Source: Sporosarcina obsidiansis (GTDB lineage Bacteria; Bacillota; Bacilli; Bacillales_A; Planococcaceae). From it: a stretch of 64,000 nt of DNA. Shown piece after piece: positions 1-8,069 of the stretch (position 1 is the first letter of the stretch; each line of letters opens with the position of its first letter). The notes beneath the pieces were generated by a model. That model saw only the letters and a program-made list of their open reading frames with translations. It did not search any database and was not told where the DNA came from. The DNA is taken from positions 1 to 64,000 of the forward strand of contig NZ_WHVW01000001.1 of NCBI RefSeq assembly GCF_009651005.1. Direction: 5' to 3'. The position numbers and the translations under genes were made by a program.

Positions 1-25
1 TTTCTCTGATTTTAGTACCGAAATG

Positions 26-106
26 ACAAAAGGGTTGGAAATCGTTACGATTTCCAACCCTTTTGTCTACAGTCTGAGAAGGTCTTGGCAATACGCCAAG
101 ACCTTC
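26..106. terminator. Tandem hairpins, probable terminators of a gene outside the window
   Basis: Two strong inverted repeats stand side by side. The first is a perfect 19-bp stem with a 3-nt loop (arms 26-44 and 48-66). The second has a 12-bp stem (78-89 with 95-106) followed by a T-rich run. They probably end transcription entering from the left. A double terminator is inferred from structure only. Confidence 0.6.
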
Positions 107-235
107 TTTCGTTTGGTGTTTTATTGGTAACTCACTTTTCTAATGATGGTAGATCCAAGCAAAAGACTTCCTAAAAATTATCATTGACTCCTCCTAATGA
201 AGAAGCTTTAATATCTTGAATGCAAAAAAATATAG

Positions 236-300
236 TTGCACTTCTATATCACTTTATGATATAACTTAATTAGATATATCATAAAGTGATATAAAGGAGG
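236..300 (+). promoter_or_regulatory. padR promoter with nested palindromic operator
   Basis: A perfect 19-bp inverted repeat (arms 245-263 and 275-293, 11-bp spacer) overlaps a probable promoter: TTGCAC at 236-241 and TATAAC at 260-265. Each arm is itself a palindrome, TATATCA-N5-TGATATA, so there are two operator copies. The ribosome binding site AAAGGAGG (293-300) abuts the second copy. Proteins of the PadR family commonly bind dyads of this type at their own promoter, so autorepression is likely (inference). Confidence 0.7.
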
Positions 301-308
301 GTAAGTTA

Positions 309-626
309 TTGAAATCATTTGAGTCGCTGACGGATTCTGTTTTTTATATTATGGCTTCGCTTACGGAGCCCCGGCATGGTTATGCTGTGATGAGTTTGGT
401 GGAAGAGACAACAAAAGGGGCGTTTGTAATCGGTCCGGCATCATTATATACGATTATTAAAAAGTTACTGAAGGAGCAATTGATTGTACTACATGATGAG
501 TCGGATTCGCGCCGGAAAGTGTATGTCTTAACCGATATAGGCCGGCAAACGCTGGAGACAGATATAGCACGCAGGAAAGTGATGATTGAGATGGCAGAAA
601 AAGGACTGGAGAGGGGAAGCGTATGA
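309..626 (+). CDS. PadR family transcriptional regulator
   Basis: This 105-residue protein has the PadR-type winged helix fold. The N-terminal part carries the typical 'LTEPRHGYAVM' segment, followed by a recognition region ending 'GPASLYTIIKKLL' and the wing 'DSRRKVYVLTDIGRQTL'. It is a short, subfamily 2-like form with little C-terminal dimerisation sequence. The start is a TTG at 309, eight bases after AAAGGAGG. It overlaps the next gene by 4 bp, so the two are translationally coupled. PadR plus a DUF2812 membrane protein is a recurrent pair in Firmicutes. The palindrome upstream suggests that it represses its own operon. The inducer is unknown. Confidence 0.9.
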   Translation: MKSFESLTDSVFYIMASLTEPRHGYAVMSLVEETTKGAFVIGPASLYTIIKKLLKEQLIVLHDESDSRRKVYVLTDIGRQTLETDIARRKVMIEMAEKGLERGSV

Positions 627-1153
627 TGAGAAAAACGAAATATATGATGTCTGCAGGTTTAGCGTTTTCAGAAGCGGACGATATGAAAAAGTTACGCAGC
701 AAAGCATTGCAAGGCTGGCATTTGAAAAAGTTTCGGTGTGCCGGCTACGAATTGGAGAAAGGTGAAAGTGAGGACGTAATCTATAGCATTGATTATCGCA
801 TGTTGGATGCTGATGAAAAAGATGAATACTTTGAGATGTTCGCCAGTGCAGGCTGGGAGCATGTGTGCACAGATTATAACATGCATATTTTTAAGGCAAG
901 CAAAGGAACTATACCGATTTATAGTGATAGAGAGTCAGATCGGGATAAAATCAGACGATTAGCGATTCCGGTGAAGAAGGTGACCATCTATGCCGTAGGT
1001 CTCACCATCCTGTTAGGGTTACTAATGAAATTCACTTCAGGAACGATTCAAATCGTTAGCGTTTTCGCCTTTTATGTTGCATTGGTTTTTGCAGTTCCTT
1101 CTGTCATGACGTATATAGCCACACTTTATCACCGATTGAAAATGATGAAATGA
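623..1153 (+). CDS. DUF2812 domain membrane protein
   Basis: This 176-residue protein pairs a cytosolic DUF2812 domain (about residues 10-110, with a 'LRSKALQGWHLKKF' segment typical of the family) with two C-terminal membrane helices near residues 118-138 and 145-168. The family's function is unknown; members are usually encoded next to PadR regulators. The ATG at 623 lies within the stop region of padR (ATGA overlap). The gene is probably co-regulated through the padR operator. It may sense or respond to envelope stress, but that is only inference. Confidence 0.85.
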   Translation: MMRKTKYMMSAGLAFSEADDMKKLRSKALQGWHLKKFRCAGYELEKGESEDVIYSIDYRMLDADEKDEYFEMFASAGWEHVCTDYNMHIFKASKGTIPIYSDRESDRDKIRRLAIPVKKVTIYAVGLTILLGLLMKFTSGTIQIVSVFAFYVALVFAVPSVMTYIATLYHRLKMMK

Positions 1154-1345
1154 AAAAACTATTTAAACTATGAAAAAACTCAGCAAATAGTTTAAAGTTA
1201 GACACATTAGATTTGATAGTTCCTACGCTGTGAAAAAGTAGTGTTAGCGGAGGAATGGCTATGAATCGATAGTAGCAAAAGCTTAGCTATACGATTCGCA
1301 GTAAGGTGAAAGTTAAAGTGTCGCGGATAAAACACCAAGAGAAAG

Positions 1346-1380
1346 GAGCTAACGAAAAGATCTTAGTTAGCTCTTCTTTT
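1346..1380 (+). terminator. Terminator-like hairpin
   Basis: GAGCTAAC (1346-1353) pairs with GTTAGCTC (1366-1373), followed by TTCTTTT. It is the first clear stem plus T-run after the padR/DUF2812 operon, though 190 bp beyond the stop codon. Confidence 0.55.
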
Positions 1381-1440
1381 GAATGTAACGAGGTTTGTGA
1401 AATTTCAGGAATGCTTCGATAGTGACATAGCGTCGAACCT

Positions 1441-1530
1441 GTTGATTTCCGTTACTGGCGGACGTGTTTCTGGTGGCGTGCAGTGCGTGAGTCCCAAGGA
1501 GTCGCAACCTGCAACGAAAATTAACTATGT
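1441..1530. repeat. Decayed MITE-like intergenic repeat with terminal inverted repeats
   Basis: The ends, GTTGATTTCCGTTAC and the complement of the segment at 1516-1530, match at about 12 of 15 positions. The body (GGCGGACG..TTTC.. and ..GGAGTCGC..) resembles the GC-rich palindromic repeats I associate with Planococcaceae and Bacillaceae intergenic regions. This copy looks internally deleted and mutated. The family assignment is from memory and unverified. Confidence 0.45.
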
Positions 1531-1583
1531 GCGTGCTACTCATCTTGTTCTTTTAATGCGCCAGTTTGCGAAGTATTCTCCAT

Positions 1584-2171
1584 CTAGCGGGTGCTTTCAT
1601 AAAAAGTATCGACATAAAACCTAAAACTGTCTCTAAAATCACTTCGAATAGTACCAATTAAATTGTTTACTGCCTTTCGTGAAACATATGTTTCATCTCT
1701 TAGATACCTAATACTATCTTCTAAACGTAAAAGATTTTGTATACTATTGAGCAAATAATTTCGCTGTTCCTTCGTATAATCTACCTCGGCAATGAGACTC
1801 AATAATGTATCTCTACTCTGTTTAATATCCAAAAGCATGTTATCCAATTTATTTTGATTAATTGATACGGGATCGGTGCCAATCAGCCAATCTTGTTTAA
1901 AGATAGGAAGGATATATTCGGTTCGGACAACAGTTAAGTCGATCTCTTCGTCATGATTTTCAAATGCCTGATCCAATTCCTTTTTATAAGTTTCATCAAA
2001 CTCATTCAATAGCTCTTCATACGTTTTATCATTGTATAAAATTGTACCTGGCTTATAAGTATAACTTTTCTGGATGCTGAAGGGAGAGAAAGGGTAATAC
2101 CACGTCATCACAGAAATAAAAAGGATAACAAGTACTCCTAAACGTAAAACTAAATAGTTGTTCTTACTCAT
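1584..2171 (-). CDS. Hypothetical single-pass membrane protein
   Basis: I do not recognise this 195-residue protein. An N-terminal signal anchor (about residues 6-26) is followed by an extracytoplasmic part rich in Glu, Asp, Lys and Leu that is predicted to be helical. The chosen start, ATG at 2171, has AAAGGA eight bases upstream. The frame stays open a further 53 codons upstream, but that part lacks a good ribosome binding site and reads poorly as protein. It is transcribed away from the ECF sigma operon, so the two diverge from about 2172-2418. The 3' end faces the decayed repeat. Confidence 0.6.
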   Translation of the reverse strand: MSKNNYLVLRLGVLVILFISVMTWYYPFSPFSIQKSYTYKPGTILYNDKTYEELLNEFDETYKKELDQAFENHDEEIDLTVVRTEYILPIFKQDWLIGTDPVSINQNKLDNMLLDIKQSRDTLLSLIAEVDYTKEQRNYLLNSIQNLLRLEDSIRYLRDETYVSRKAVNNLIGTIRSDFRDSFRFYVDTFYESTR

Positions 2172-2418
2172 AAATATTTCCTTTCTTTTTACACGCAAAT
2201 AATCGAGAGGTTCTCTTGATTCCAAAAACCGATACATCTGCAAAGAAGCCGCTTTTCTAATGTTCTTAACAGAATATGGCATGACCTTCCAGCTTACTAT
2301 GTAGAAAACTGCCAATGAAACTCTTACCATGATGTTGAGTAACTATAAACAACCTTGCAAAATAAATGGGTCAAAACAAGTACGGTAATCGTCTAATGAA
2401 TGAAGGGGGGCGAGACAC

Positions 2419-2949
2419 ATGCAATATGATGAAGAGGGACTAGACAAAAAAGAATTGTTGGAATCGTTCATCCACGACTATGGAGATGAACTGAAGCGCA
2501 TTGCCTATCTTTATCTGAACGATCTGTCGGAAAGCGAAGACATTGTCCAAGAAGTACTAATCAAAAGTTATCATCAGCTGGACAATTTCCGTCACGACTC
2601 TACTTATAAAACATGGCTTATCCGCATGACTATAAACCAATGCAAAGACTATACCAAACGTTGGAGCATCCGCAACATCTTCTATAGAAAAGAACTAGAA
2701 GAGGTACAGGATCAGAACCTAATAGAAAATATATACATAGAACAGGAATCATCCTACGAAATGAGTCAACAGCTAGCGAAACTGCCACCCAAATACAAAG
2801 AAGTCCTCATTCTCTATTACTACCAGGAACTGACGATGAAAGAAATCAGCGAAGTTTTGCAAATCAACCACAACACTGTGAAATCAAGACTGTTGCGAGG
2901 GAAGAAAGTCTTAAAAGATAAACTGGAAAGGAGCGATTGGAATGGATGA
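2419..2949 (+). CDS. ECF-type RNA polymerase sigma factor
   Basis: This 176-residue sigma-70 family protein has only regions 2 and 4. Region 2 covers about residues 20-88 ('LSESEDIVQEVLIKSYHQL' then 'TWLIRMTINQCKDY'). Region 4 is near residues 115-168 ('LPPKYKEVLILYYYQELT', 'ISEVLQINHNTVKSRLLRGK'). The ATG at 2419 follows a GAAGGGGGG ribosome site. It overlaps the next gene by 8 bp, and that gene encodes a membrane protein suited to act as its anti-sigma factor, the usual SigV/SigX/SigM-like arrangement. It probably directs an envelope-stress regulon; the target promoters cannot be told from this window. Confidence 0.9.
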   Translation: MQYDEEGLDKKELLESFIHDYGDELKRIAYLYLNDLSESEDIVQEVLIKSYHQLDNFRHDSTYKTWLIRMTINQCKDYTKRWSIRNIFYRKELEEVQDQNLIENIYIEQESSYEMSQQLAKLPPKYKEVLILYYYQELTMKEISEVLQINHNTVKSRLLRGKKVLKDKLERSDWNG

Positions 2950-3589
2950 ATTCGACCGTAGAATTTCTAAAGAAATGAAACGACGAGTGAAGGGGATTTC
3001 CATGACAGAACAAGAAAAGCAACAAGTATACAGAGAAATTAGCCGCCCTCCTGTTACCAACAAAAAGAGAAATATCGTTATATGGACCGTTGCTACTGCT
3101 GCGGCAGCACTGTTTTTATTATTGGCTTTGCCTTTGCTGCAAGAGTCAAAAACAGAAACGGGGCTAGGTTCGCCATTGCCAGAAGATTTTTATGAAGGTA
3201 TGGAAGGGTTGCAACTTAGAGTTCTAAGTGAAAAAGAATTGGAAAACGGTGAAACTGAGTATATGATCGAAGTCAACAACGCCACAAATCGATTGATTCG
3301 CGAGGCTATGCTTTACATGAGTTTTGACATCAAACTCGAAAATGGAAGAGCGGGTAATCAATTCAAACAACCATGGAGACTTGGGCATGACTTGGAAGCG
3401 GGACAAAAAATTGAAGTACCAATGGTCGTGGATACTCGTCTATTTGACTCGAACCAAATAGATCGGAATTACATTACTCTCGAACTGATTGGCTATCTAG
3501 ATGAATTGGAACCTCGAAAGATATTTCACGTAGGGCAAGGAAATAGCAACGTGGAAGGCGAAAGCGATCGACAATGGAAAAAGTTATAG
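2942..3589 (+). CDS. Probable membrane anti-sigma factor
   Basis: This 215-residue protein has a basic cytosolic N-terminus (about 1-35), one membrane helix (about 38-58) and an extracytoplasmic domain of about 155 residues. Topology and position immediately after the ECF sigma gene (8-bp overlap, so coupled translation) argue for an anti-sigma factor that holds the sigma protein at the membrane. I see no zinc-binding ZAS motif (HxxxCxxC), so it would belong to a non-ZAS class. The outer domain could be the signal-sensing part. The role is inferred from context and is not proven by sequence. Confidence 0.7.
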   Translation: MDEFDRRISKEMKRRVKGISMTEQEKQQVYREISRPPVTNKKRNIVIWTVATAAAALFLLLALPLLQESKTETGLGSPLPEDFYEGMEGLQLRVLSEKELENGETEYMIEVNNATNRLIREAMLYMSFDIKLENGRAGNQFKQPWRLGHDLEAGQKIEVPMVVDTRLFDSNQIDRNYITLELIGYLDELEPRKIFHVGQGNSNVEGESDRQWKKL

Positions 3590-3665
3590 CTGCTGTTTTG
3601 TTGTACGCCTGCAACACTTTAAATGATGAATCACTAAAAAATTCTTAACTAATTTTACAAACCAC

Positions 3666-3694
3666 TTGCAACTTCCCACCATCCGGTGTAATAT
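3666..3694 (+). promoter_or_regulatory. Possible promoter of the tetR gene
   Basis: TTGCAA (3666-3671) and TAATAT (3689-3694) are 17 bp apart, and the latter overlaps a TATAAT at 3692-3697. The site ends just before the dyad at 3705-3727. Confidence 0.45.
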
Positions 3695-3704
3695 AATGAC
3701 CTAG

Positions 3705-3727
3705 TGACTAAAAACGTTTTACGGTCA
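3705..3727. promoter_or_regulatory. Putative TetR operator 1
   Basis: A 23-bp dyad with outer arms TGAC and GTCA and a central AAAACGTTTT lies between the probable promoter and the tetR start. Its length and outer arms match the second dyad at 4341-4363 upstream of the yhgE-like gene, so one regulator probably binds both sites. Confidence 0.55.
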
Positions 3728-3749
3728 ATTTATAAAGCGAGGTGAAGAA

Positions 3750-4319
3750 GTGGATCGCAGACAGGAAATCTTGCTAGCGGCAGAAAAGTCATTCTCTTTA
3801 TTCGGCTATAAAGCTACGACTATGGACCAGGTTGCAAAAATCGCCAACGTTGGAAAAGGAACGATTTACACATTTTTCTCGAATAAAGAAGAATTGTTCC
3901 ATGCAATTGTCCGTCAAATGATTGAAGAAATGAGACGGGTATCCGACGAATGTTCAATCGAAGGTGCTTCATTCGAAGTCAACGCCCACGCGCGACTCAT
4001 GCAACTATTGAAATTTAGAGAAACACATCAATTGTACATCAAACTAATTGAAGAAGAAAAAGAACTTCGGACGCCGATGGTTAGTGAAGTGCTCGCATCG
4101 ATTGAACAAGAAATTATTGAATTCGTCCGACAGAAGATTGAACGAGGAATTGCAAAAGGAGAACTAAAACCGTGCAACAGCGAATTAGTCGCCTACCTAT
4201 TATTCAAATCTTATTTGGCACTTGTGATAGATTGGGGAAAGACGCATGATCATCAACTGACGGAAGAAGAGATTGTGCAATTATTGAGTGATACGATTTT
4301 TTCAAGTCTCTTAGTATGA
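3750..4319 (+). CDS. TetR family transcriptional regulator (YhgD-like)
   Basis: This 189-residue protein has a TetR N-terminal helix-turn-helix at about residues 8-54 ('FSLFGYKATTMDQVA', 'VGKGTIYTFFSNKEELF') and a variable helical ligand-binding domain after it. The start is GTG at 3750 behind GAGGTGAAG. Its position just upstream of a YhgE/Pip gene matches the B. subtilis yhgD-yhgE pair. The matching dyads before both genes suggest that it represses itself and the membrane protein. The ligand is unknown. A short hairpin overlapping the stop codon (4304-4324) may separate the two transcripts. Confidence 0.88.
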   Translation: MDRRQEILLAAEKSFSLFGYKATTMDQVAKIANVGKGTIYTFFSNKEELFHAIVRQMIEEMRRVSDECSIEGASFEVNAHARLMQLLKFRETHQLYIKLIEEEKELRTPMVSEVLASIEQEIIEFVRQKIERGIAKGELKPCNSELVAYLLFKSYLALVIDWGKTHDHQLTEEEIVQLLSDTIFSSLLV

Positions 4320-4330
4320 GACTTTTCTTT
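4304..4330 (+). terminator. Hairpin overlapping the tetR stop codon
   Basis: AAGTCTC (4304-4310) pairs with GAGACTT (4318-4324), followed by TTCTTTT. The stem includes the stop codon, so it could act as a weak terminator between tetR and the next gene. Confidence 0.5.
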
Positions 4331-4340
4331 TCGAATGAAA

Positions 4341-4363
4341 TGACTGATTGAACATTTTAGTCA
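4341..4363. promoter_or_regulatory. Putative TetR operator 2, upstream of the yhgE-like gene
   Basis: TGACT (4341-4345) and AGTCA (4359-4363) form a 23-bp dyad of the same span as the one before tetR. It sits 32 bp before the ATG of the next gene, suited to repression by the TetR protein. Confidence 0.55.
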
Positions 4364-4394
4364 ATTGGTTTTAAATGAAATTGGAGGAAAACTA

Positions 4395-6599
4395 ATGAAG
4401 AAGACCATGACATTTGCGGAATGGAAACAATTATTGCGTACGCGCAAGATGATTGTGCCAATGATTGCCATTTTATTTATTCCTGTATTATATGCAGGTA
4501 TGTTCCTGTGGGCATTTTGGGATCCATACGATCATATGGATCAGCTGCCAGTAGCGGTCGTCAACTTGGATGAAGGTGCCGAACTGGACGATGAACAACT
4601 TGCACTGGGAAAAGAACTAGCAGATAAGCTAGTAGAAAGTAAGCAGTTTGATTTTCAAAACGTTACGAAAGAACGTGCGGAAGAAGGACTGAAGGGACAG
4701 GATTATTACATCACGATTGAAATTCCCGAAAACTTCTCTGAACATGCGACAACATTACTCGACGATGATCCACAGAAATTAAATATTCTCTACAAGCCAA
4801 ATGAAGGCTTTAACTTCCTATCTGCACAAATCGGTGAAACGGCGATGGATCGCATCAAAGCAGAAGTAAATGAACAAGTTGCCTCCACATACGCAGAGCA
4901 ACTATTCGATTCCATCAATGAAATGGGCGAAGGATTCGGTGATGCTGCAGATGGTGCTGGGAAATTGCATGATGGTGCTACGAAATTAGCAGACGGCACG
5001 GATGACTTGAAAGGCTACTTGACGCAGCTTGCCTCAAGTAGTGTCGCGTTGTCTGATGGTTCAACTAAGTTAGCTCAAGGTGCAAACAAAGCCGCAAAAG
5101 GTGCGAACGATCTGTCAAAAGGTCTCGGTACATTATCGGCTGGTGCAAAAGATATGCAATCTGGCGCTGATCAAGCTGCTACAGGAGCCTCTAGCCTGGA
5201 AGCAGGAATTGGTGAATACACAGCAGGCGTCGACAAGCTCGCAACTAGCTATGCTCAAATCGGAGCAAAAGAAAAAGAATTTGTAGGCGGTATCGGCAAT
5301 TTGGCTGATAAATCGGGTAGCTTGAAAAATGCTGCTGATCAGTTGGCGGCAGGTTCACAAAGTGTCCATTCAGGCATCAACCAGCTGTCCGAACAGTTAG
5401 GACCAATTCTTGCTCAATTACCGGAAGAACAGAAAGCAGGCTTGCAAGCAGCGCTGGGTGAATTGAAACAAGGAAGTGCTCAAGTTGCAGGCGGTTTAGG
5501 TGAATTGTCAACAGGAGCGAGCGCACTTCAGCAAGGAGCAACACAACTCAACGGTGCAGCTGGCCAATTACAAGGTGCACATGCAGAAGCACTGGCTGGA
5601 TTGAAAAAACTGCAAGGTAATTCTGCTAAGTTAGTGGCAGGTTCCAATGCACTAGCTACTGGTAACAGCCAATTGGCGGCAGGTTCCAAACAATTGGTTG
5701 GTGGGGTACAAACTGCTGCGGCTGGATCGAAGGATTTGGCCAGTGGGTTGAATGAATTGACAACAGGCGCTGGTACCATGCAACAAGGAACGGGTACGCT
5801 CGTCTCTAAATCGAAAGACTTGGCGGCTGGATCTGAAAAGTTAGCATCAGGTGCCTCTGAATTAAACGAAGGAACTGCGACATTACAAGAAAAACTGGCC
5901 GAAGCAAATGAAACGGCTAGTGAAGTGAATCCGACAGACAAGACGTACGAAATGGCAGCTTCTCCAGTAGATGTTCAGCAGGAAAGCATTAATAAAGTGC
6001 CAAACTATGGAACAGGTTTCGCACCGTACTTCCTTTCATTGGGATTATTTGTCGGTGCATTGCTAGTATCCATCGTCTTCCCGATGATGGAACCTGCGAC
6101 ACCACCTACTGGCGCATTCCGTTGGTTCAGCAGTAAAGTGTCTGTACTAGCAGTCGTCGGATTAATTCAAGCGTTACTAGCGGTAGCTGTCATCAAGTAT
6201 GGCCTCGGTATGGAAACGATCAACACTCCGTTGTTCATCTTAACCGCGATTATCACGAGTTACACATTCATCGCACTCGTCCAAGTGCTTGTCACTATTA
6301 TGGGGGATCCGGGACGTTTCGTAGCAATTTTAATCTTGATCTTGCAATTAACAACAAGTGCTGGGACATTCCCATTGGAACTAATCCCAGAACCATTGAA
6401 AATCTTTAACACGTTATTGCCGATGACGTATTCTGTTCAGGCATTTAAAGCAACCATTTCCACTGGAGACATGGCACACCTGTGGGCGAGCAACGGTGTA
6501 CTAATCAGCTTTATGGTCGTGTGCTTAGCCATTACATTTGGTTATTTTGCACTCGTCTTTAAGAAAAGATACTCAGGCAAAGTTGCAGTAGAAGCATAA
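4395..6599 (+). CDS. YhgE/Pip domain membrane protein
   Basis: This 734-residue protein has the YhgE/Pip layout: one N-terminal membrane helix (about 20-42), a large outer region and about five C-terminal membrane helices of ABC-2 permease type (from about residue 555). The outer region, about 195-500, is built from short repeated units such as 'GASKLADGT' and 'LASGLNEL', an Ala/Gly/Ser-rich helical stalk. Relatives include the Lactococcus phage infection protein Pip and type VII secretion-linked YueB. The start at 4395 (MKKTM) follows GGAGGAAA. It is probably controlled by the neighbouring TetR protein. It may be an envelope exporter component or phage receptor. Confidence 0.88.
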   Translation: MKKTMTFAEWKQLLRTRKMIVPMIAILFIPVLYAGMFLWAFWDPYDHMDQLPVAVVNLDEGAELDDEQLALGKELADKLVESKQFDFQNVTKERAEEGLKGQDYYITIEIPENFSEHATTLLDDDPQKLNILYKPNEGFNFLSAQIGETAMDRIKAEVNEQVASTYAEQLFDSINEMGEGFGDAADGAGKLHDGATKLADGTDDLKGYLTQLASSSVALSDGSTKLAQGANKAAKGANDLSKGLGTLSAGAKDMQSGADQAATGASSLEAGIGEYTAGVDKLATSYAQIGAKEKEFVGGIGNLADKSGSLKNAADQLAAGSQSVHSGINQLSEQLGPILAQLPEEQKAGLQAALGELKQGSAQVAGGLGELSTGASALQQGATQLNGAAGQLQGAHAEALAGLKKLQGNSAKLVAGSNALATGNSQLAAGSKQLVGGVQTAAAGSKDLASGLNELTTGAGTMQQGTGTLVSKSKDLAAGSEKLASGASELNEGTATLQEKLAEANETASEVNPTDKTYEMAASPVDVQQESINKVPNYGTGFAPYFLSLGLFVGALLVSIVFPMMEPATPPTGAFRWFSSKVSVLAVVGLIQALLAVAVIKYGLGMETINTPLFILTAIITSYTFIALVQVLVTIMGDPGRFVAILILILQLTTSAGTFPLELIPEPLKIFNTLLPMTYSVQAFKATISTGDMAHLWASNGVLISFMVVCLAITFGYFALVFKKRYSGKVAVEA

Positions 6600-6610
6600 A
6601 ATTAAAGGTG

Positions 6611-6661
6611 CGAGATAGTTAGAAACGTCGTAGCAAACGATGCTTCTAACTATCTCGTTTT
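6611..6661 (+). terminator. Terminator after the yhgE-like gene
   Basis: A perfect 14-bp stem (6611-6624 with 6644-6657) is followed by a T-run. It begins 11 bp after the stop codon. Confidence 0.85.
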
Positions 6662-6684
6662 CAATTTCGTGTTGGTTTTCTCGT

Positions 6685-6820
6685 ACAGAGCGAAAAACTG
6701 TCAGAACCGATCCAAACGTATCGCGCACCGATCTAATATAGTAACGCACCGAGCAAAAAACTCTTGCACCGCTCCAAAAAAATGTACAAACGAGCGAAAC
6801 CATCTTCGAACCGATCCAAT
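6685..6820 (+). repeat. 21-bp-phased short repeat array, 7 units
   Basis: Degenerate 11-mers begin at 6685, 6706, 6727, 6748, 6768, 6789 and 6810, all 20-21 bp apart. Examples are ACCGATCCAAA, ACCGAGCAAAA and ACCGCTCCAAA. The 10-bp spacers are unrelated. The array starts after the yhgE terminator. Function unknown. Confidence 0.85.
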
Positions 6821-7214
6821 ACTCGCTACAGGTGAATACATATAAGTGGCTATTCTAGCAACGGATAATCTACCTATAGAGAAAATACTGGAAATTAAGC
6901 ACGCTTTTTTATGCTGAAAGTTTCGTATACTATTTTTAATGATAGTTTTAATATTAAGAGTATAGAAACACAGCTCGAGATTCACGTACATAAACTGAAG
7001 ATGGCAGACGACCGGAAGTGTAGTCGTTGCGAAAGATAATGTTGATTGGCAAAAGAATATCCTACACAGCCGCAACTCTGACTAAGTAGCTGCATATAAA
7101 ATAGGGTTGATCAGAAAATTTTGTGGTTGGTAGTATTTAGGTTATGAGGAATTGGGTAAAGCAATAGTAGGAAGCAAGTGAGTGTGACTTGTAGAATGAA
7201 TGGGGGTCATCCGG

Positions 7215-8069
7215 ATGTCTATAAGGAAAAATTCTGAAGTGATAGAAGGCGCGTTTTTTCGATATGTTTTCAATTTACTTAGGGCAAACGTTTTGCGCGA
7301 TCGGAGAACGATGTCGCTTGTGCTGTTGCGAGAGGAAAGGGGCGACAGCAGGATTGCCAGGATGTTGAAAGAAAAATTGACAGAGATGTTGCGAGAGAAG
7401 GATGTTCTGTTTGAAACGGAGCATCCCGATGAGATTGGCCTACTGCTGCCGAATAGCGGAAAGGAAGAAGCAGTTGGTTTTCTACAACGTTTGCAAAAAG
7501 TCTGCCCGGGAATGGAATGTGGGCCATTCCAGGCAGCGATCCTCGAAGTGTATCACCCTGAACTGACATCGGAGAATGCACTTGCCATTTGTCGTAAGGC
7601 CATGGCAGAACCCCAGGGACAGGACGGTATCCATTTTGTCCATGTGGAGTCTGGGTTGGATCGCCCTGTGCTAGAAGTGAAGGTGAGCATCTTAGATGGG
7701 GACCGCTTGTTCAGAGAACTTTTGCAGATGGCTGTTGAGCGAATCGACTTGGCGGGTGTACGCTTGCAAGTTAGAACTTTTGCAGATGGCTTGGTCCTGT
7801 CGCAGTCAGATTGGACGGATTCTTGGCATCCTCATCTTGTCGTCATGAGTGATGTGCTGCCAAAAAGGAATGGGCTCGATGTCTTGCATGAGCTACGTAA
7901 GATGCCAAATCAAGAGAAATTCACAATCCTCATGATGACACGCCATAATTCGGAAGAAGATATGATTTATGCATATGAAAGCGGCACAGACGGCTATTTG
8001 CTGAAACCTTTTAACTTGAGGCTTTTTGAAGCGCAAGTTAAGCGGATGTTGGCGGGACTGTGGTCATGA
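7215..8069 (+). CDS. Receiver-domain protein with degenerate GGDEF-like N-terminus
   Basis: This 284-residue protein ends in a response-regulator receiver domain (about 155-280): acidic pair in 'LDGDRLF', phospho-acceptor Asp in 'VVMSDVLPKRNG', Thr in 'ILMMTRHN' and Lys in 'LLKPF'. The first 130 residues look like a GGDEF-type fold without the GGDEF signature ('FETEHPDEIGLLLPNSGKEEA'). It therefore probably does not make c-di-GMP but could bind a nucleotide or partner. The start at 7215 uses GGGGG eight bases upstream; an ATG at 7200 has no ribosome site. It leads a four-gene operon with ATGA coupling. No partner histidine kinase is nearby. Confidence 0.75.
   Translation: MSIRKNSEVIEGAFFRYVFNLLRANVLRDRRTMSLVLLREERGDSRIARMLKEKLTEMLREKDVLFETEHPDEIGLLLPNSGKEEAVGFLQRLQKVCPGMECGPFQAAILEVYHPELTSENALAICRKAMAEPQGQDGIHFVHVESGLDRPVLEVKVSILDGDRLFRELLQMAVERIDLAGVRLQVRTFADGLVLSQSDWTDSWHPHLVVMSDVLPKRNGLDVLHELRKMPNQEKFTILMMTRHNSEEDMIYAYESGTDGYLLKPFNLRLFEAQVKRMLAGLWS

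Larger units (their letters stand above)
1154..1583. other. Intergenic region without a supported gene
   Basis: About 430 bp hold no convincing reading frame. Visible elements are a weak 10-bp inverted repeat (1162-1171 with 1197-1206), a terminator-like hairpin at 1346-1373 and a decayed inverted-repeat element at 1441-1530. The short open frame across 1379-1624 reads through that repeat and has no ribosome binding site. Confidence 0.6.
6600..7214. other. Gene-free region of 615 bp
   Basis: It contains the yhgE terminator, a seven-unit 21-bp-phased repeat array (6685-6820), AT-rich unassigned DNA (about 6830-7100) and a possible promoter for the next operon (TTGTGG at 7121 and TATGAG at 7143, 16 bp apart). 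Reverse-strand open frames here arise from the repeat periodicity. Confidence 0.6.

Noticed and set aside
1379-1624. 81-codon plus-strand frame
   Set aside because: It runs through the decayed repeat into the 3' end of the opposite gene and has no ribosome site.
5528-5941. 137-codon minus-strand frame inside the yhgE-like gene
   Set aside because: It mirrors the Ala/Gly/Ser repeat region of the real gene and has no start signals.
6573-6803. Open frames with a seven-residue period across the 21-bp arrays (also 40552-40740 minus)
   Set aside because: 21 bp is a multiple of three, so the repeats keep frames open. There is no ribosome site and the frames run into neighbouring genes; the periodic peptide is an artefact of the DNA repeat.
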